Of a stretch of 64,000 nucleotides of DNA, positions 33,932 through 42,836 are shown in pieces; position 1 is the first letter of the stretch; the number at the start of each line of letters is the position of its first letter. Origin of the DNA: DATFAS01 sp035254305 (lineage in GTDB: Bacteria; Bacillota; Bacilli; Aneurinibacillales; RAOX-1); assembly GCA_035254305.1 (NCBI GenBank), contig DATFAS010000010.1:1-64000 (forward strand), read 5' to 3'. The notes beneath the pieces were generated by a model. It searched no databases. It worked only from the letters and a program-made list of their open reading frames with translations, and was not told where the DNA came from. The translations under genes and the position numbers were made by a program.

Positions 33932-34903
33932 CTACATCCAGCGCCGTTTTTTAAATATATACAACATGGTAGTAGTGATGATTAACATGAAAAGGCTAAT
34001 GATCCCAATGGTCCATTCATGATGCTCGTATGGAAGATCTACGTTCATTCCGAAAAATCCTGTTATGAAGGTTAATGGCATCATGATGGTTGAGATAATC
34101 GTCAACACCCGCATAATTTCAGTTGTCTTCGCACTCACTATGGAATAATAAGTGTCCATCGCACCATTCACTAGATCACGGAATGTCTCTGTTGAATCAA
34201 CGATCCTCTCCAAGTGATCAACAAGATCGATATAGAATGGAATATTTTCTTCTCGGATATCAAACGACATCCTTCCATTCAAATTGGCAAAAATTCTCCT
34301 TTGGGGTAGAATCACTCTTCGAATGAGTATGATCGTTCGTTTCAGTGCTAAAAACTCTTCCGTAATTTCCTCTACTTCATGATCATAAATTTCGTCTTCA
34401 AGCTCATCAATACGAACGCTAATCCGATCCATAATAGGAAAATACTCATCAGTAATTCCATCTACAATATTATAGAGCAAATAATCAGGCCCACGATTCA
34501 TATACTCTTTGCTCTTAAGGCTCGAAGCCGCGATCTTCCCAATGGTGTGCATAGGGCTTTTATGTATCGTTACAATGTAGTTAGGGCCTAGGAAAACGTT
34601 CAACTCTAATGTTGTAATCTCATTATCACTTTCTTCATTATATCGAAGGGAATGAAATACGAAAAAGTAATAATCCTCATAATCGTCAACCTTTGCTCTT
34701 GGGCTTACATGTAAACAATCCTCAATCGCTAACGGGTGGAAATTAAAAATTTGAGCAATATAGTGTAATTCTTCATTTCCAATGTCATAGAGATCTATCC
34801 ATAATAAATCCTCTGGGGATTTTAAAAAATCCTCAACTTGATTTAGGTCCATATCATGGTACATTTGTTGTTCTGAATGGTTATAGAAATATGTTTTTAT
34901 CAT
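33932..34903 (-). CDS. corA: CorA-type magnesium/metal transporter
   Basis: A pentameric channel-forming transporter for Mg2+ (some members carry Co2+ or Ni2+). It has 323 residues. A long acidic cytoplasmic domain is followed by two C-terminal membrane helices separated by the GMN signature (ITGFFGMNVDLPYEHHEW). The ATG at 34903 has GGGGGG upstream. Extra in-frame codons up to 34942 fall inside a terminator and are not accepted. Confidence 0.93.
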   Translation of the reverse strand: MIKTYFYNHSEQQMYHDMDLNQVEDFLKSPEDLLWIDLYDIGNEELHYIAQIFNFHPLAIEDCLHVSPRAKVDDYEDYYFFVFHSLRYNEESDNEITTLELNVFLGPNYIVTIHKSPMHTIGKIAASSLKSKEYMNRGPDYLLYNIVDGITDEYFPIMDRISVRIDELEDEIYDHEVEEITEEFLALKRTIILIRRVILPQRRIFANLNGRMSFDIREENIPFYIDLVDHLERIVDSTETFRDLVNGAMDTYYSIVSAKTTEIMRVLTIISTIMMPLTFITGFFGMNVDLPYEHHEWTIGIISLFMLIITTTMLYIFKKRRWM

Positions 34904-34928
34904 CAAATTTCCCCCCGAAGAAAACATT

Positions 34929-34957
34929 GAAGAGAGGACCACTAGGGTCCTCTCTTC
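34929..34957 (-). terminator. Terminator between the antiporter gene and corA
   Basis: A perfect 12-bp stem (GAAGAGAGGACC and its complement) with a five-base loop, 26 bases ahead of the corA start. The T-run is short (AATGTTTTC). Confidence 0.78.
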
Positions 34958-35012
34958 ATAATAGACAAGCAGGGTTCACATTTCAAATGTTAATCAGCTT
35001 TTCTATTTGTTT

Positions 35013-36260
35013 TTAATGATTTTTCTCCTGCAAGACAAGGCCAAGCTTCTTAGCCACAAACCCGGTAGTGCTAGCCTGTACTAAAATCGTAATTAAAATA
35101 GCTAAGAAAGTAACGGAGGATATAATATCTCCATATTGAATCCCTGTGGCAACAATCATTCCTGAAAGAGCTGCAGGTATGACTCCCGTTTCACGAACCC
35201 AAAACATAAATAATATGTCTTTCCAACTCCATTTAGCTAACCGATCAGGTAAAGCACAAATGAGTACGGTAAGTGGACGGGCAATAAACATGAAGATCAG
35301 GATCAATAGCAAGCCCTTCCATCCATATTTCATTAGGACAGTGAAATTAACCTGTGTACCTAAAAGCATAAAAATCAACGTTCTCATGATCAGGCTGAAG
35401 GTTTCTCCGAAATATTGCAAATGCTCTGTTGCCTTTTCATGGATTTCTAGTTTAAAAATTTTGGGATTCCCAGAGAAAACTCCTGCTGTAAAAGTCGCCA
35501 TAAACCCACTAGCTCCAATAGATGAAGCAAATAGATAAGAACCAATAGCCATTAAGGCTCCCACTAATTGTGCGTGACTTTGAAAAAAACCTAGAGGATG
35601 CTTTGACTTCAGAAGTAACCCAATAGCTCCAATCAAAGCTCCTACAAGTAAACCTCCTCCTGCTTGAACAACAAATTCCCGTACACCAGATCCTAGTGAA
35701 AACTCGGAATGGGACATGATCATTCCGAGTACAGTGAAGGTGAGAATGGAACCTGTAGCATCATTGAAGGCAGACTCACTCTCTACTGTTTGCCGAACAC
35801 TCTCTTTTATTTTTACCTGTTTAAAAACAGGGATTAATGTAGCCGGGTCTGTTGAGGCGATAATGGAAGCAATTAAAAATGCATACAACAACGGGATATG
35901 AAATACATAATGAGCTGCTACGCCCACTACAACAGCCGTCACAATAACACCGGGAACAGCAAGAAGGGTGATTGTAACCCATACCTTCTTTAATATGGAG
36001 ACATCAATTCCTCTTCCTCCATCAAAGAGAATTAAGATCGACCCTAACATAATAATAAATTGATTCGATAACGAATCTCCCGGTTCTAAGACCAAATGAA
36101 GCCCGGAAGGGCCAATGAGCATTCCAACAATCATGAAAAGTGCTACATCTGGAATCCGAAATTTCTCCGAAATTTTCATTGCTACAATTCCAAAAATAAA
36201 TACCGTAGTCAGCATCCAAAGCTCATGCTCAACTACTTGAATTACATTAGATGTTTCCAT
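35013..36260 (-). CDS. CPA1-family cation/proton antiporter (NhaP-like)
   Basis: A 415-residue membrane protein with 12 or 13 hydrophobic segments. The motifs STDPATLIPVF and ESESAFNDATG correspond to the TDP and ESxxND elements of the cation/proton exchange centre in NhaP-type antiporters. It probably exchanges Na+ or K+ for H+; the ion cannot be told. No regulatory nucleotide-binding domain follows. GGAGG precedes the ATG. It is divergent from the TIGR04086 gene across 181 bases. Confidence 0.87.
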   Translation of the reverse strand: METSNVIQVVEHELWMLTTVFIFGIVAMKISEKFRIPDVALFMIVGMLIGPSGLHLVLEPGDSLSNQFIIMLGSILILFDGGRGIDVSILKKVWVTITLLAVPGVIVTAVVVGVAAHYVFHIPLLYAFLIASIIASTDPATLIPVFKQVKIKESVRQTVESESAFNDATGSILTFTVLGMIMSHSEFSLGSGVREFVVQAGGGLLVGALIGAIGLLLKSKHPLGFFQSHAQLVGALMAIGSYLFASSIGASGFMATFTAGVFSGNPKIFKLEIHEKATEHLQYFGETFSLIMRTLIFMLLGTQVNFTVLMKYGWKGLLLILIFMFIARPLTVLICALPDRLAKWSWKDILFMFWVRETGVIPAALSGMIVATGIQYGDIISSVTFLAILITILVQASTTGFVAKKLGLVLQEKNH

Positions 36261-36441
36261 ACTTGTCCTCCATCTAGATAGTCATAAATAATCAGAATTT
36301 CCTTAATATGTAACTAAATTATATTATTCTTTCATTATATACAATCGCAAGAAATCAGTCTATTTATCACTTGTCATAAACGAATGCCTCCTATCATAGA
36401 TTGTACAAGATATCACTAAAAAATAAGGAGGTCATGCACTT

Positions 36442-36819
36442 ATGAAATCTGTTGTTGCGTCCTCATCTCCTATTTTGACAGGAATTGTAGCAACCCTAGT
36501 TTTAATGCTGCTCGGTTCTGTTGTTACCTCTCTTTTCCTACAATTCAGTTCTATCACAGAGATGAAGATGCCTATTTTCACTTATCTAGTCAATGGGATT
36601 AGTCTATTTATCGGAGGGCTATTGGCTGGCAAAAAAGGTGGGCAAAAAGGATGGTATTTCGGTGGGCTGACAGGTATAAGCTATTTCATCTTGTTAGTGC
36701 TGATTGGTTTCCTTGCTTATGATATTACCCCAAAACTTAATGCTCTAGTCTACTTTACTTTTTCCTTCCTTATTGGTGCCTTTGGTGGAATTTTCGGTGT
36801 GAATATGGCTAATAAATAA
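36442..36819 (+). CDS. TIGR04086-family membrane protein (YrzE-like)
   Basis: A 125-residue protein with four hydrophobic segments and a Gly/Lys-rich linker (AGKKGGQKGWYFGG), the layout of the TIGR04086 family found mostly in spore formers. Function is unknown. AAGGAGGT lies nine bases before the ATG. Its stop codon lies within a bidirectional terminator shared with yajC. The same neighbour pair (yrzE, yajC) is seen in B. subtilis relatives. Confidence 0.78.
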   Translation: MKSVVASSSPILTGIVATLVLMLLGSVVTSLFLQFSSITEMKMPIFTYLVNGISLFIGGLLAGKKGGQKGWYFGGLTGISYFILLVLIGFLAYDITPKLNALVYFTFSFLIGAFGGIFGVNMANK

Positions 36820-36845
36820 ACGGAACCCTACGGGTTCCGTTTATT
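36815..36845. terminator. Bidirectional terminator between the TIGR04086 gene and yajC
   Basis: A perfect 14-bp stem (AATAAACGGAACCC and its complement) with a three-base loop separates convergent genes. Confidence 0.9.
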
Positions 36846-36852
36846 CTATTCA

Positions 36853-37233
36853 CTATTTATCATTATCCGTTTCAGTCGTATTTTCGCTTGTTGTTTCCTT
36901 GCTATCTTTCGTTTCCTTTTTACTTACGCTAGGGTTCGGGTTCGAAGATGCTACTTGGTTAATAGCCCCTCTTTCTATGGTAATTCTGGTTGCTTCAGAA
37001 ATCTTCAGGATCGCGGTATCCTCTTTTAATTCTACGATTGTCCCATGAATCCCTCCAATGGTCACAACCTTATCGCCTTTCTTTAATTCCGAAAGCATAG
37101 AATTACGCTGTTTCTGCTTCTTTTGCTGAGGACGAATCAACAAGAAATAAAAAATGGCAAACATCAGCACAAGAGGAAGTACAGATCCTAGAAATCCCCC
37201 TCCTGCAGTTGCTCCTTCCGCTAGTTCAAACAT
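36853..37233 (-). CDS. yajC: Preprotein translocase subunit YajC
   Basis: A small SecDF-associated membrane protein of 126 residues. One N-terminal helix ends in the signature FYFLLIRPQQKKQKQRN. The GDKVVTIGGIHGTI motif follows, and an acidic, Ser/Thr-rich tail ends the protein. AGGAGGGG precedes the ATG. It follows tgt by 14 bases in the queA-tgt-yajC order general in bacteria. Confidence 0.94.
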   Translation of the reverse strand: MFELAEGATAGGGFLGSVLPLVLMFAIFYFLLIRPQQKKQKQRNSMLSELKKGDKVVTIGGIHGTIVELKEDTAILKISEATRITIERGAINQVASSNPNPSVSKKETKDSKETTSENTTETDNDK

Positions 37234-37247
37234 GTAAAAACCCCTCC

Positions 37248-38378
37248 TTAAAATGATCTTTCTTTACTAAGTCCATATTGGGCAAAAAACTCATTACGAA
37301 AATCCATCAATCGATCATCCATAATAGCTTGTCTAACCTTCTCCATTAATCTTAGCAAGAAATGCAAGTTATGGTAGGATGTTAATCGAGGTCCAAAAAT
37401 TTCATCTGCATGGAAGAGATGTCGAATATAGGCTCGTGTATAATTACGGCAGGTATAACAATCACATGCAGGATCTAATGGTGTAAAATCTCGTTTGTAT
37501 TTAGCATTTCGAATTACCAATCTTCCCTGACTTGTCATACAGGTACCATTCCGTGCAATTCGTGTTGGAAGCACACAATCGAACATATCAATTCCCCGAA
37601 TGGCTCCATCAATGAGGGCATCGGGTGACCCAACTCCCATCAAGTATCGGGGCTTATTCGTTGGTAGAAGAGGAACCGTATATTCAAGTACCTCATCCAT
37701 TAACTCCTTTGGTTCTCCTACGCTTAATCCACCTACAGCATAGCCCGGTAGATCAAATGCAACTAATTCCTTGGCACTCTGTTCGCGGAGTTCTCGGTAC
37801 ATCCCTCCCTGAACAATTCCAAATAAGGCTTGCTTGTCTAGTCGTTTATGTGCCTTGATACATCGTTCTAGCCAGCGAGTTGTGCGTTCTAATGAATTCT
37901 TCACGTATTCATATTCAGCAGGATAAGGCGCACACTCATCAAATGCCATCATAATATCGGATCCCAAGGAATTCTGGATTGCCATGGCTTCCTCTGGGCC
38001 AATAAATAGCTTCTCGCCACTTAGATGAGATCTAAAGTGAACTCCTTCTTCTTCAATCCTTCGTAAATTACTCAGACTAAACACCTGAAATCCACCGCTA
38101 TCTGTTAGAATCGGTCGATCCCAGTTCATAAACTTATGCAAGCCACCAGCTTCTTCCACAATATCTGGACCAGGTCGTAAGAATAGATGGTATGTATTGC
38201 TTAAGATGATTTGAGCATCCATCTCCTTAAGCTCTTCAGGACTCATAGCCTTCACCGTAGCTAAAGTACCCACAGGCATGAAAATAGGTGTCTCAATCGT
38301 ACCATGCGGTGTATGTAATCTACCCCGGCGAGCGCCTGTCTGCTTGCATGTTTTAATTAGCTCATATTTGACTGCCAA
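37248..38378 (-). CDS. tgt: tRNA-guanine(34) transglycosylase
   Basis: Exchanges guanine for preQ1 at wobble position 34, an early step of queuosine synthesis. The active-site DSGGFQVFS, the MAFDECAPYP motif and the zinc ligands CDCYTC plus a downstream His (RHLFHADE) are all present. Length is 376 residues. The start is TTG at 38378 with GGAGG eight bases upstream. queA, the next enzyme of the pathway, is encoded immediately upstream in the operon. Confidence 0.95.
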   Translation of the reverse strand: MAVKYELIKTCKQTGARRGRLHTPHGTIETPIFMPVGTLATVKAMSPEELKEMDAQIILSNTYHLFLRPGPDIVEEAGGLHKFMNWDRPILTDSGGFQVFSLSNLRRIEEEGVHFRSHLSGEKLFIGPEEAMAIQNSLGSDIMMAFDECAPYPAEYEYVKNSLERTTRWLERCIKAHKRLDKQALFGIVQGGMYRELREQSAKELVAFDLPGYAVGGLSVGEPKELMDEVLEYTVPLLPTNKPRYLMGVGSPDALIDGAIRGIDMFDCVLPTRIARNGTCMTSQGRLVIRNAKYKRDFTPLDPACDCYTCRNYTRAYIRHLFHADEIFGPRLTSYHNLHFLLRLMEKVRQAIMDDRLMDFRNEFFAQYGLSKERSF

Positions 38379-38470
38379 AGTAAAATTCCTCCACTCTTTC
38401 TTTCAAACATTATACTATAAATTTCCTTCCTAGGAAAACTGTTTGACTTGACTGGCATTTTGGGACCAAA

Positions 38471-39499
38471 TCAAATAATAAGCATGGCATCTCCAAAGCT
38501 GAAAAAGCGGTATTGTTGCTCGACAGCTTCCTTATAAGCTTGTAGAATACTCTCTCTACCTGCTAAGGAACTTACTAGCATAACCAATGTTGATTTTGGT
38601 AAGTGGAAATTCGTTAATAAAGCGTCAACAACGGTGAAGGAATATCCAGGGTAGATGAAAATATCTGTCCATCCGGATGTAGGAATGATTTTCCCCTCAT
38701 TTTCCTTGCCAATGGTCTCAAGCGTTCTCGTAGCTGTCGTACCCACAGCTAACACACGATTCCCTCTAGCTTTAGCCTGGTTAATTTTCTCCGCATTCTC
38801 AGCTGTTACCGAATAGTACTCCGCATGCATGTGATGTTCGAATATGTTCTCTACTTGTACAGGACGGAAAGTACCAAGACCAACATGTAATGTAACATAA
38901 GCGATTTCAATTCCTGCCCTGCGAATTTGCTCTAAATATTCCTCTGTAAAATGCAGACCTGCAGTAGGTGCCGCAGCCGACCCAGGATTCCTAGCAAAAA
39001 CCGTTTGGTACCGTTCTGCATCCTCTAGCTGCTCATGTATATACGGAGGCAAAGGCATCCTACCTAATTCATCAAGAATTTCATTAAAGATTCCTTGAAA
39101 CTCAAATCGAATGAGCCTTCCACCAACCTCAGTGGTTGCTTCAACGATTCCTATTAACCTTCCTTCTCCAAAAGAAAGGACACTCCCAGGCTTCACTCTT
39201 TTCCCTGGTTTAACCAGAACTTCCCATGTATTATTCTCAAGTTGTTTAAGCAGCAAAAGCTCTACCTTAGCTCCCGTATCCTGCTTCACCCCAAATAATC
39301 TGGCGGGAATCACCCTTGTATCATTTAAAACCAAAACATCCCCTGCCTCTAAGAAGGTAAGAAGGTCCTTGAAGGACCTATGCTCAGTCTCCCCAGAATT
39401 CTTATGCAAAACAAGAAGCTTCGATGCGCTTCTGTCCTTCAATGGGGTTTGGGCAATGAGTTCTTCTGGCAAATCAAAATCAAATAAATTAACATCCAC
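38471..39499 (-). CDS. queA: S-adenosylmethionine:tRNA ribosyltransferase-isomerase
   Basis: Converts preQ1-tRNA to epoxyqueuosine-tRNA using the ribosyl part of SAM. The 342-residue protein shows FDFDLPEELIAQ, LVLNDTRVIPARL, GSAAAPTAGLHFT and VGTTATRTLE, all conserved in QueA. The start codon is GTG at 39499 with GAGGAT upstream. It precedes tgt by 92 bases. A TATAAT in that gap may be an extra -10 for tgt. Confidence 0.95.
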   Translation of the reverse strand: MDVNLFDFDLPEELIAQTPLKDRSASKLLVLHKNSGETEHRSFKDLLTFLEAGDVLVLNDTRVIPARLFGVKQDTGAKVELLLLKQLENNTWEVLVKPGKRVKPGSVLSFGEGRLIGIVEATTEVGGRLIRFEFQGIFNEILDELGRMPLPPYIHEQLEDAERYQTVFARNPGSAAAPTAGLHFTEEYLEQIRRAGIEIAYVTLHVGLGTFRPVQVENIFEHHMHAEYYSVTAENAEKINQAKARGNRVLAVGTTATRTLETIGKENEGKIIPTSGWTDIFIYPGYSFTVVDALLTNFHLPKSTLVMLVSSLAGRESILQAYKEAVEQQYRFFSFGDAMLII

Positions 39500-39608
39500 T
39501 TTTTAATCATCCTCAATTTTATCTAGTCATACTGCTTCTATTCTTAGTGTAGCAATTATTGGCAATCCCCATACTCTCCTGCAGTCAGCCACTATGTATC
39601 GAAAAATT

Positions 39609-39827
39609 TTACTTAAAGAGGCGTAGGAGATACATCACTAGGGATAGCACGACACTAAGGATAATACTTGTCATCACCGGAAAATAAAAACGGAAATTCT
39701 CCTTTTCCACAACAATATCTCCTGGTAATCGGCCCAGATGAAGAAACCGCCCACCAAATTGCCAAAGCAACCCAATGATAATCATGATCATACCGCCAAT
39801 TACAAGAAGCTTGGCCACAGGGTTCAT
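39609..39827 (-). CDS. DUF2905 small membrane protein
   Basis: A 72-residue protein with two hydrophobic helices joined by the loop FLHLGRLPGDIVVEKENFRFYFP (conserved core GRLPGDI). This matches the DUF2905 family, often encoded with ruvAB. Function is unknown. Its ATG overlaps the ruvB stop codon by four bases, so it is translationally coupled to ruvB. Confidence 0.85.
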   Translation of the reverse strand: MNPVAKLLVIGGMIMIIIGLLWQFGGRFLHLGRLPGDIVVEKENFRFYFPVMTSIILSVVLSLVMYLLRLFK

Positions 39828-40828
39828 GAACCTGGCACCTCCAAATGAAAGTGCTGATAAGCACTTGGTGTAACCATTCTTCCTCTAGGCGTTCGCTGTA
39901 AAAAACCGATCTGTAATAAGTATGGTTCATAAACATCTTCAATGGTATGTGACTCTTCCCCAATTGTGGCGGCAATCGTATCCACACCAACAGGCCCACC
40001 ACGAAATTTCTGAATAATCCCTAGAAGAAGTTTATGGTCAATATGATCGAGTCCTAAACGATCCACTTGAATTCTTTGTAAAGCTTCCTGCGCTAACACT
40101 ACGGTTATCTGCCCGTTGCCCTTAACCTGGGCAAAATCACGAACCCTCTTCAATAATCGATTAGCAATTCTTGGTGTCCCTCTAGAACGTAAAGCAATCT
40201 CCTGTGCCGCATCTTCATCAATCGCCACCTGGAGTAGTTCTGATGCCCTTCTAACAATAAAGGTTAATTCCTCTACCTGATAATATTCTAATCTACTAAC
40301 AACTCCAAATCGATCTCTTAGTGGAGCTGACAATAATCCGGCTCTAGTCGTAGCTCCTATTAGGGTAAAGGGAGGAAGATCTAAACGAACAGATCGCGCA
40401 CTTGGACCTTTACCAATAATAATATCTAAGGCAAAATCCTCCATCGCAGGATAAAGTACTTCTTCTACACTTCGATTTAAACGATGAATTTCATCGATAA
40501 ACAGTACGTCTCCATGCTGAAGATTTGTGAGAATAGCTGCTAGGTCCCCAGGTCGTTCTATTGCTGGCCCTGACGTAGTACGAAGATTTACTCCTAATTC
40601 ATTCGCAATAATATTGGACAGCGTTGTTTTTCCGAGTCCAGGTGGTCCGTATAGGAGCACATGATCCAAGGATTCTTTCCGCATCTTGGCCGCTTCAATG
40701 TAGATTTTAAGATTCTCTTTCACTTGGCTTTGGCCAATGTATTCAGCTAAATATCTAGGACGTAAACTGAATTCAATTCCCATGTCTTCGTCATTCATCT
40801 GAGCGGAAATGATTCGATCCTCCTCCAT
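39824..40828 (-). CDS. ruvB: Holliday junction branch migration helicase RuvB
   Basis: A hexameric AAA+ motor that drives branch migration with RuvA. The 334-residue protein has Walker A GPPGLGKTT, Walker B LFIDEIHRL, the sensor IGATTRAGLLSAPLRDRFG and a C-terminal winged helix. GGAGG precedes the ATG. It lies in a ruvC-ruvA-ruvB-DUF2905 operon. Confidence 0.97.
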   Translation of the reverse strand: MEEDRIISAQMNDEDMGIEFSLRPRYLAEYIGQSQVKENLKIYIEAAKMRKESLDHVLLYGPPGLGKTTLSNIIANELGVNLRTTSGPAIERPGDLAAILTNLQHGDVLFIDEIHRLNRSVEEVLYPAMEDFALDIIIGKGPSARSVRLDLPPFTLIGATTRAGLLSAPLRDRFGVVSRLEYYQVEELTFIVRRASELLQVAIDEDAAQEIALRSRGTPRIANRLLKRVRDFAQVKGNGQITVVLAQEALQRIQVDRLGLDHIDHKLLLGIIQKFRGGPVGVDTIAATIGEESHTIEDVYEPYLLQIGFLQRTPRGRMVTPSAYQHFHLEVPGS

Positions 40829-40846
40829 AGCTTGCCTCCTATCCGG

Positions 40847-41467
40847 TTATTTCGATAAAAAGAGCTGTAGTGCCTTCTTAATTAATTGTTCTGTCGTAGC
40901 TTTCTCATCTTCTAGCTTAGCCATGACTTTCATTACTTCCTGATCACTATAACCAAGAGCCTTCAATGCTTCCGCAGCTTCCCCATGAGAGGAATGATCC
41001 TCTTCCACATAGTTTCCCGCAAATAAACTATCTTCTTGCTCCAAGGCTAAGATAGGCTTGTCTTTCGTAAAATCACGTAGTTTATCCTTTAAGTCTAGAA
41101 CAAGCCTACCTGCTGTTTTCTTCCCAATTCCAGGGAATTTCGTAAGAAAGTTTACATCCTCACGCGCAATAGCTGAAGCAATCTGTATAGGAGCAGCAGA
41201 GGCAATAATCGCTAGAGCCCCCTTCGGACCAATCCCTGAAACATCAAGAAGCTTGCGAAACAAATTGCGTTGCTCCCTTTGCTTAAAGCCATATAAATAG
41301 ATTGCATCCTCACGAACATGATGATGGGTAAATACACGGGTCTGTTCTGATACATGCCACTCATAAGGATTGGGACAGAAAAGGCGATACCCTACTCCTT
41401 GCACCGTCCCGACAATCAACGAATCTGCTTCAATATATTCAACCATACCTTCTATGTAATCAATCAT
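40847..41467 (-). CDS. ruvA: Holliday junction DNA-binding protein RuvA
   Basis: The junction-recognition subunit of RuvAB. The 206-residue protein has an N-terminal OB fold, two helix-hairpin-helix motifs (LLDVSGIGPKGALAI and FLTKFPGIGKKTAGRLVLDL) and a C-terminal UBA-like domain that contacts RuvB. Its ATG overlaps the ruvC stop by four bases (ATGA), so translation is coupled. Confidence 0.96.
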   Translation of the reverse strand: MIDYIEGMVEYIEADSLIVGTVQGVGYRLFCPNPYEWHVSEQTRVFTHHHVREDAIYLYGFKQREQRNLFRKLLDVSGIGPKGALAIIASAAPIQIASAIAREDVNFLTKFPGIGKKTAGRLVLDLKDKLRDFTKDKPILALEQEDSLFAGNYVEEDHSSHGEAAEALKALGYSDQEVMKVMAKLEDEKATTEQLIKKALQLFLSK

Positions 41468-41970
41468 AATCCTTTTTTCCCACCATTTATAATATTATGG
41501 ATATGTGAAGAATTTGCATGAGTAATCGCGACTCCAAGGGCATCCGCCACATCATCAGGCTTTGGAACTTCGGGTAGTGACAACAGTAATCGCACCATTT
41601 CTTGAATTTGTTTCTTCTCTGCTTGTCCATACCCCACTACAGCTTGTTTAACCTGTAACGGTGTATATTCATATACAGGAATCCCTGCTTCCTCAGCCGC
41701 AAGCATAATAACACCTCTAGCCTGACCAACTGAAAAGGCAGTGGTGACATTCCGATTAAAAAATAGCTTCTCTATTCCCATTTCATTTGGTTGATATTTC
41801 TTTATTAAAGAGGTAGTAGCATCGTAAACCTGCTTAAGACGAAGCGGGTCTGGTGTATGGGCCTCCGTCCGAATACATCCATATTGTTTAGGAATTAACC
41901 GATTCCCCTGCTTATCAATGATGCCAAACCCTACGATGGCAATCCCAGGGTCTATGCCGATAATTCTCAA
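41464..41970 (-). CDS. ruvC: Crossover junction endodeoxyribonuclease RuvC
   Basis: Resolves Holliday junctions. The 168-residue RNase H-fold nuclease carries the catalytic carboxylates: Asp in RIIGIDPG, Glu in MGIEKLFF and the Asp pair in KPDDVADALG. The start is TTG at 41970 with GGGAGG eight bases upstream. RuvC is missing from B. subtilis, which uses RecU, so its presence in a complete ruvCAB set separates this organism from the Bacillus subtilis lineage. Confidence 0.95.
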   Translation of the reverse strand: MRIIGIDPGIAIVGFGIIDKQGNRLIPKQYGCIRTEAHTPDPLRLKQVYDATTSLIKKYQPNEMGIEKLFFNRNVTTAFSVGQARGVIMLAAEEAGIPVYEYTPLQVKQAVVGYGQAEKKQIQEMVRLLLSLPEVPKPDDVADALGVAITHANSSHIHNIINGGKKGL

Positions 41971-42007
41971 TTCAGTTACCTCCCACTGACTTCACGCTTT
42001 CTGTACT

Positions 42008-42037
42008 ATTCTACTACAAACGTCTAAATACGAACAA
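42008..42037 (-). promoter_or_regulatory. Promoter candidate for the ruvCAB operon
   Basis: TTGTTC (42032-42037) and TAGAAT (42008-42013) are separated by 18 bases, about 35 bases upstream of ruvC. Confidence 0.5.
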
Positions 42038-42125
42038 TAGCGAACAAAGTAAAACTTAGCTAATGCCCAGTCCTTGATGTCAGAGACGGAAAGTAATTTA
42101 AAACTTATCCTTTCTGATCTGCCAG

Positions 42126-42164
42126 AAAAAACAAAAAGACAGAAGCCTTATGTAAGCTACTGTC
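42126..42164 (-). terminator. Terminator after bofC
   Basis: GACAG and AGC pair with GCT and CTGTC around a nine-base loop, followed by TTTTTGTTTTTT. It starts at the bofC stop codon. Confidence 0.85.
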
Positions 42165-42756
42165 ATTCCTTAGGTCCAGTAGGGTGTATATTCCCGTTGG
42201 ACCATTCCGCATATTCTTCATATGTTGAAAGAATACTGTTATATTCAGCTAAATCCTTAATTCGGATCCCCTTGTTTAAAAATCCTAGCTCATTAGGTAA
42301 ACTAGATTCAAACTTTTTTGTATCGATCTGAAAAAAGGTTTGGATTACTTTATTTTCTTCAGGTGGTCCCTCAAACAATGTTAAAATATTCTGTCCTGAA
42401 AGACCAAAATATCCCTTTTCCTTACATATAGGGGCAAGATCTTGAATTTTAGTCCTGAAAATATATTTATTTTCCTGATGTGAGACTAACTGCCAATCAT
42501 GATATTCTTGAAGAAGCTGGTCAGAAGAGGCTACATTTTTCTTTAACGTTTGTTCTTCATCCGCACCACAAATATATGATTTTTGTAAGATTAATTCTAC
42601 ATTCTGCCCCACTGATAAAGAGCCTTGATTCGAATTGACATAGGTGACGGGTTTGCCTAAGTTTTTATACCAAGTAAAAGTACTCACAGCTAGCAAAAAT
42701 ACAGTAACAAATCCTAGTGCTATCCAGCGAGATTTCTTACCTTTAAGCAGATGCAT
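42163..42756 (-). CDS. bofC: Forespore regulator BofC
   Basis: In B. subtilis BofC is secreted into the intermembrane space from the forespore and delays SpoIVB-dependent activation of sigma-K. This 197-residue protein has an N-terminal membrane/signal segment (about residues 9-27), then a domain with VELILQKSYICGADEEQ and the C-terminal BofC domain (YFGLSGQNILTLFEGPP). The ATG at 42756 has AAGGGG upstream; earlier in-frame codons are not used. It sits next to ruvC, the same neighbourhood as in B. subtilis. Confidence 0.84.
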   Translation of the reverse strand: MHLLKGKKSRWIALGFVTVFLLAVSTFTWYKNLGKPVTYVNSNQGSLSVGQNVELILQKSYICGADEEQTLKKNVASSDQLLQEYHDWQLVSHQENKYIFRTKIQDLAPICKEKGYFGLSGQNILTLFEGPPEENKVIQTFFQIDTKKFESSLPNELGFLNKGIRIKDLAEYNSILSTYEEYAEWSNGNIHPTGPKE

Positions 42757-42836
42757 ATAGACCCCTTCTATCTTTTTATTCCAAGTTCTACCCAAAAATA
42801 GAGGAGGATATACACATTTTATAGATTTTTTAGTTT

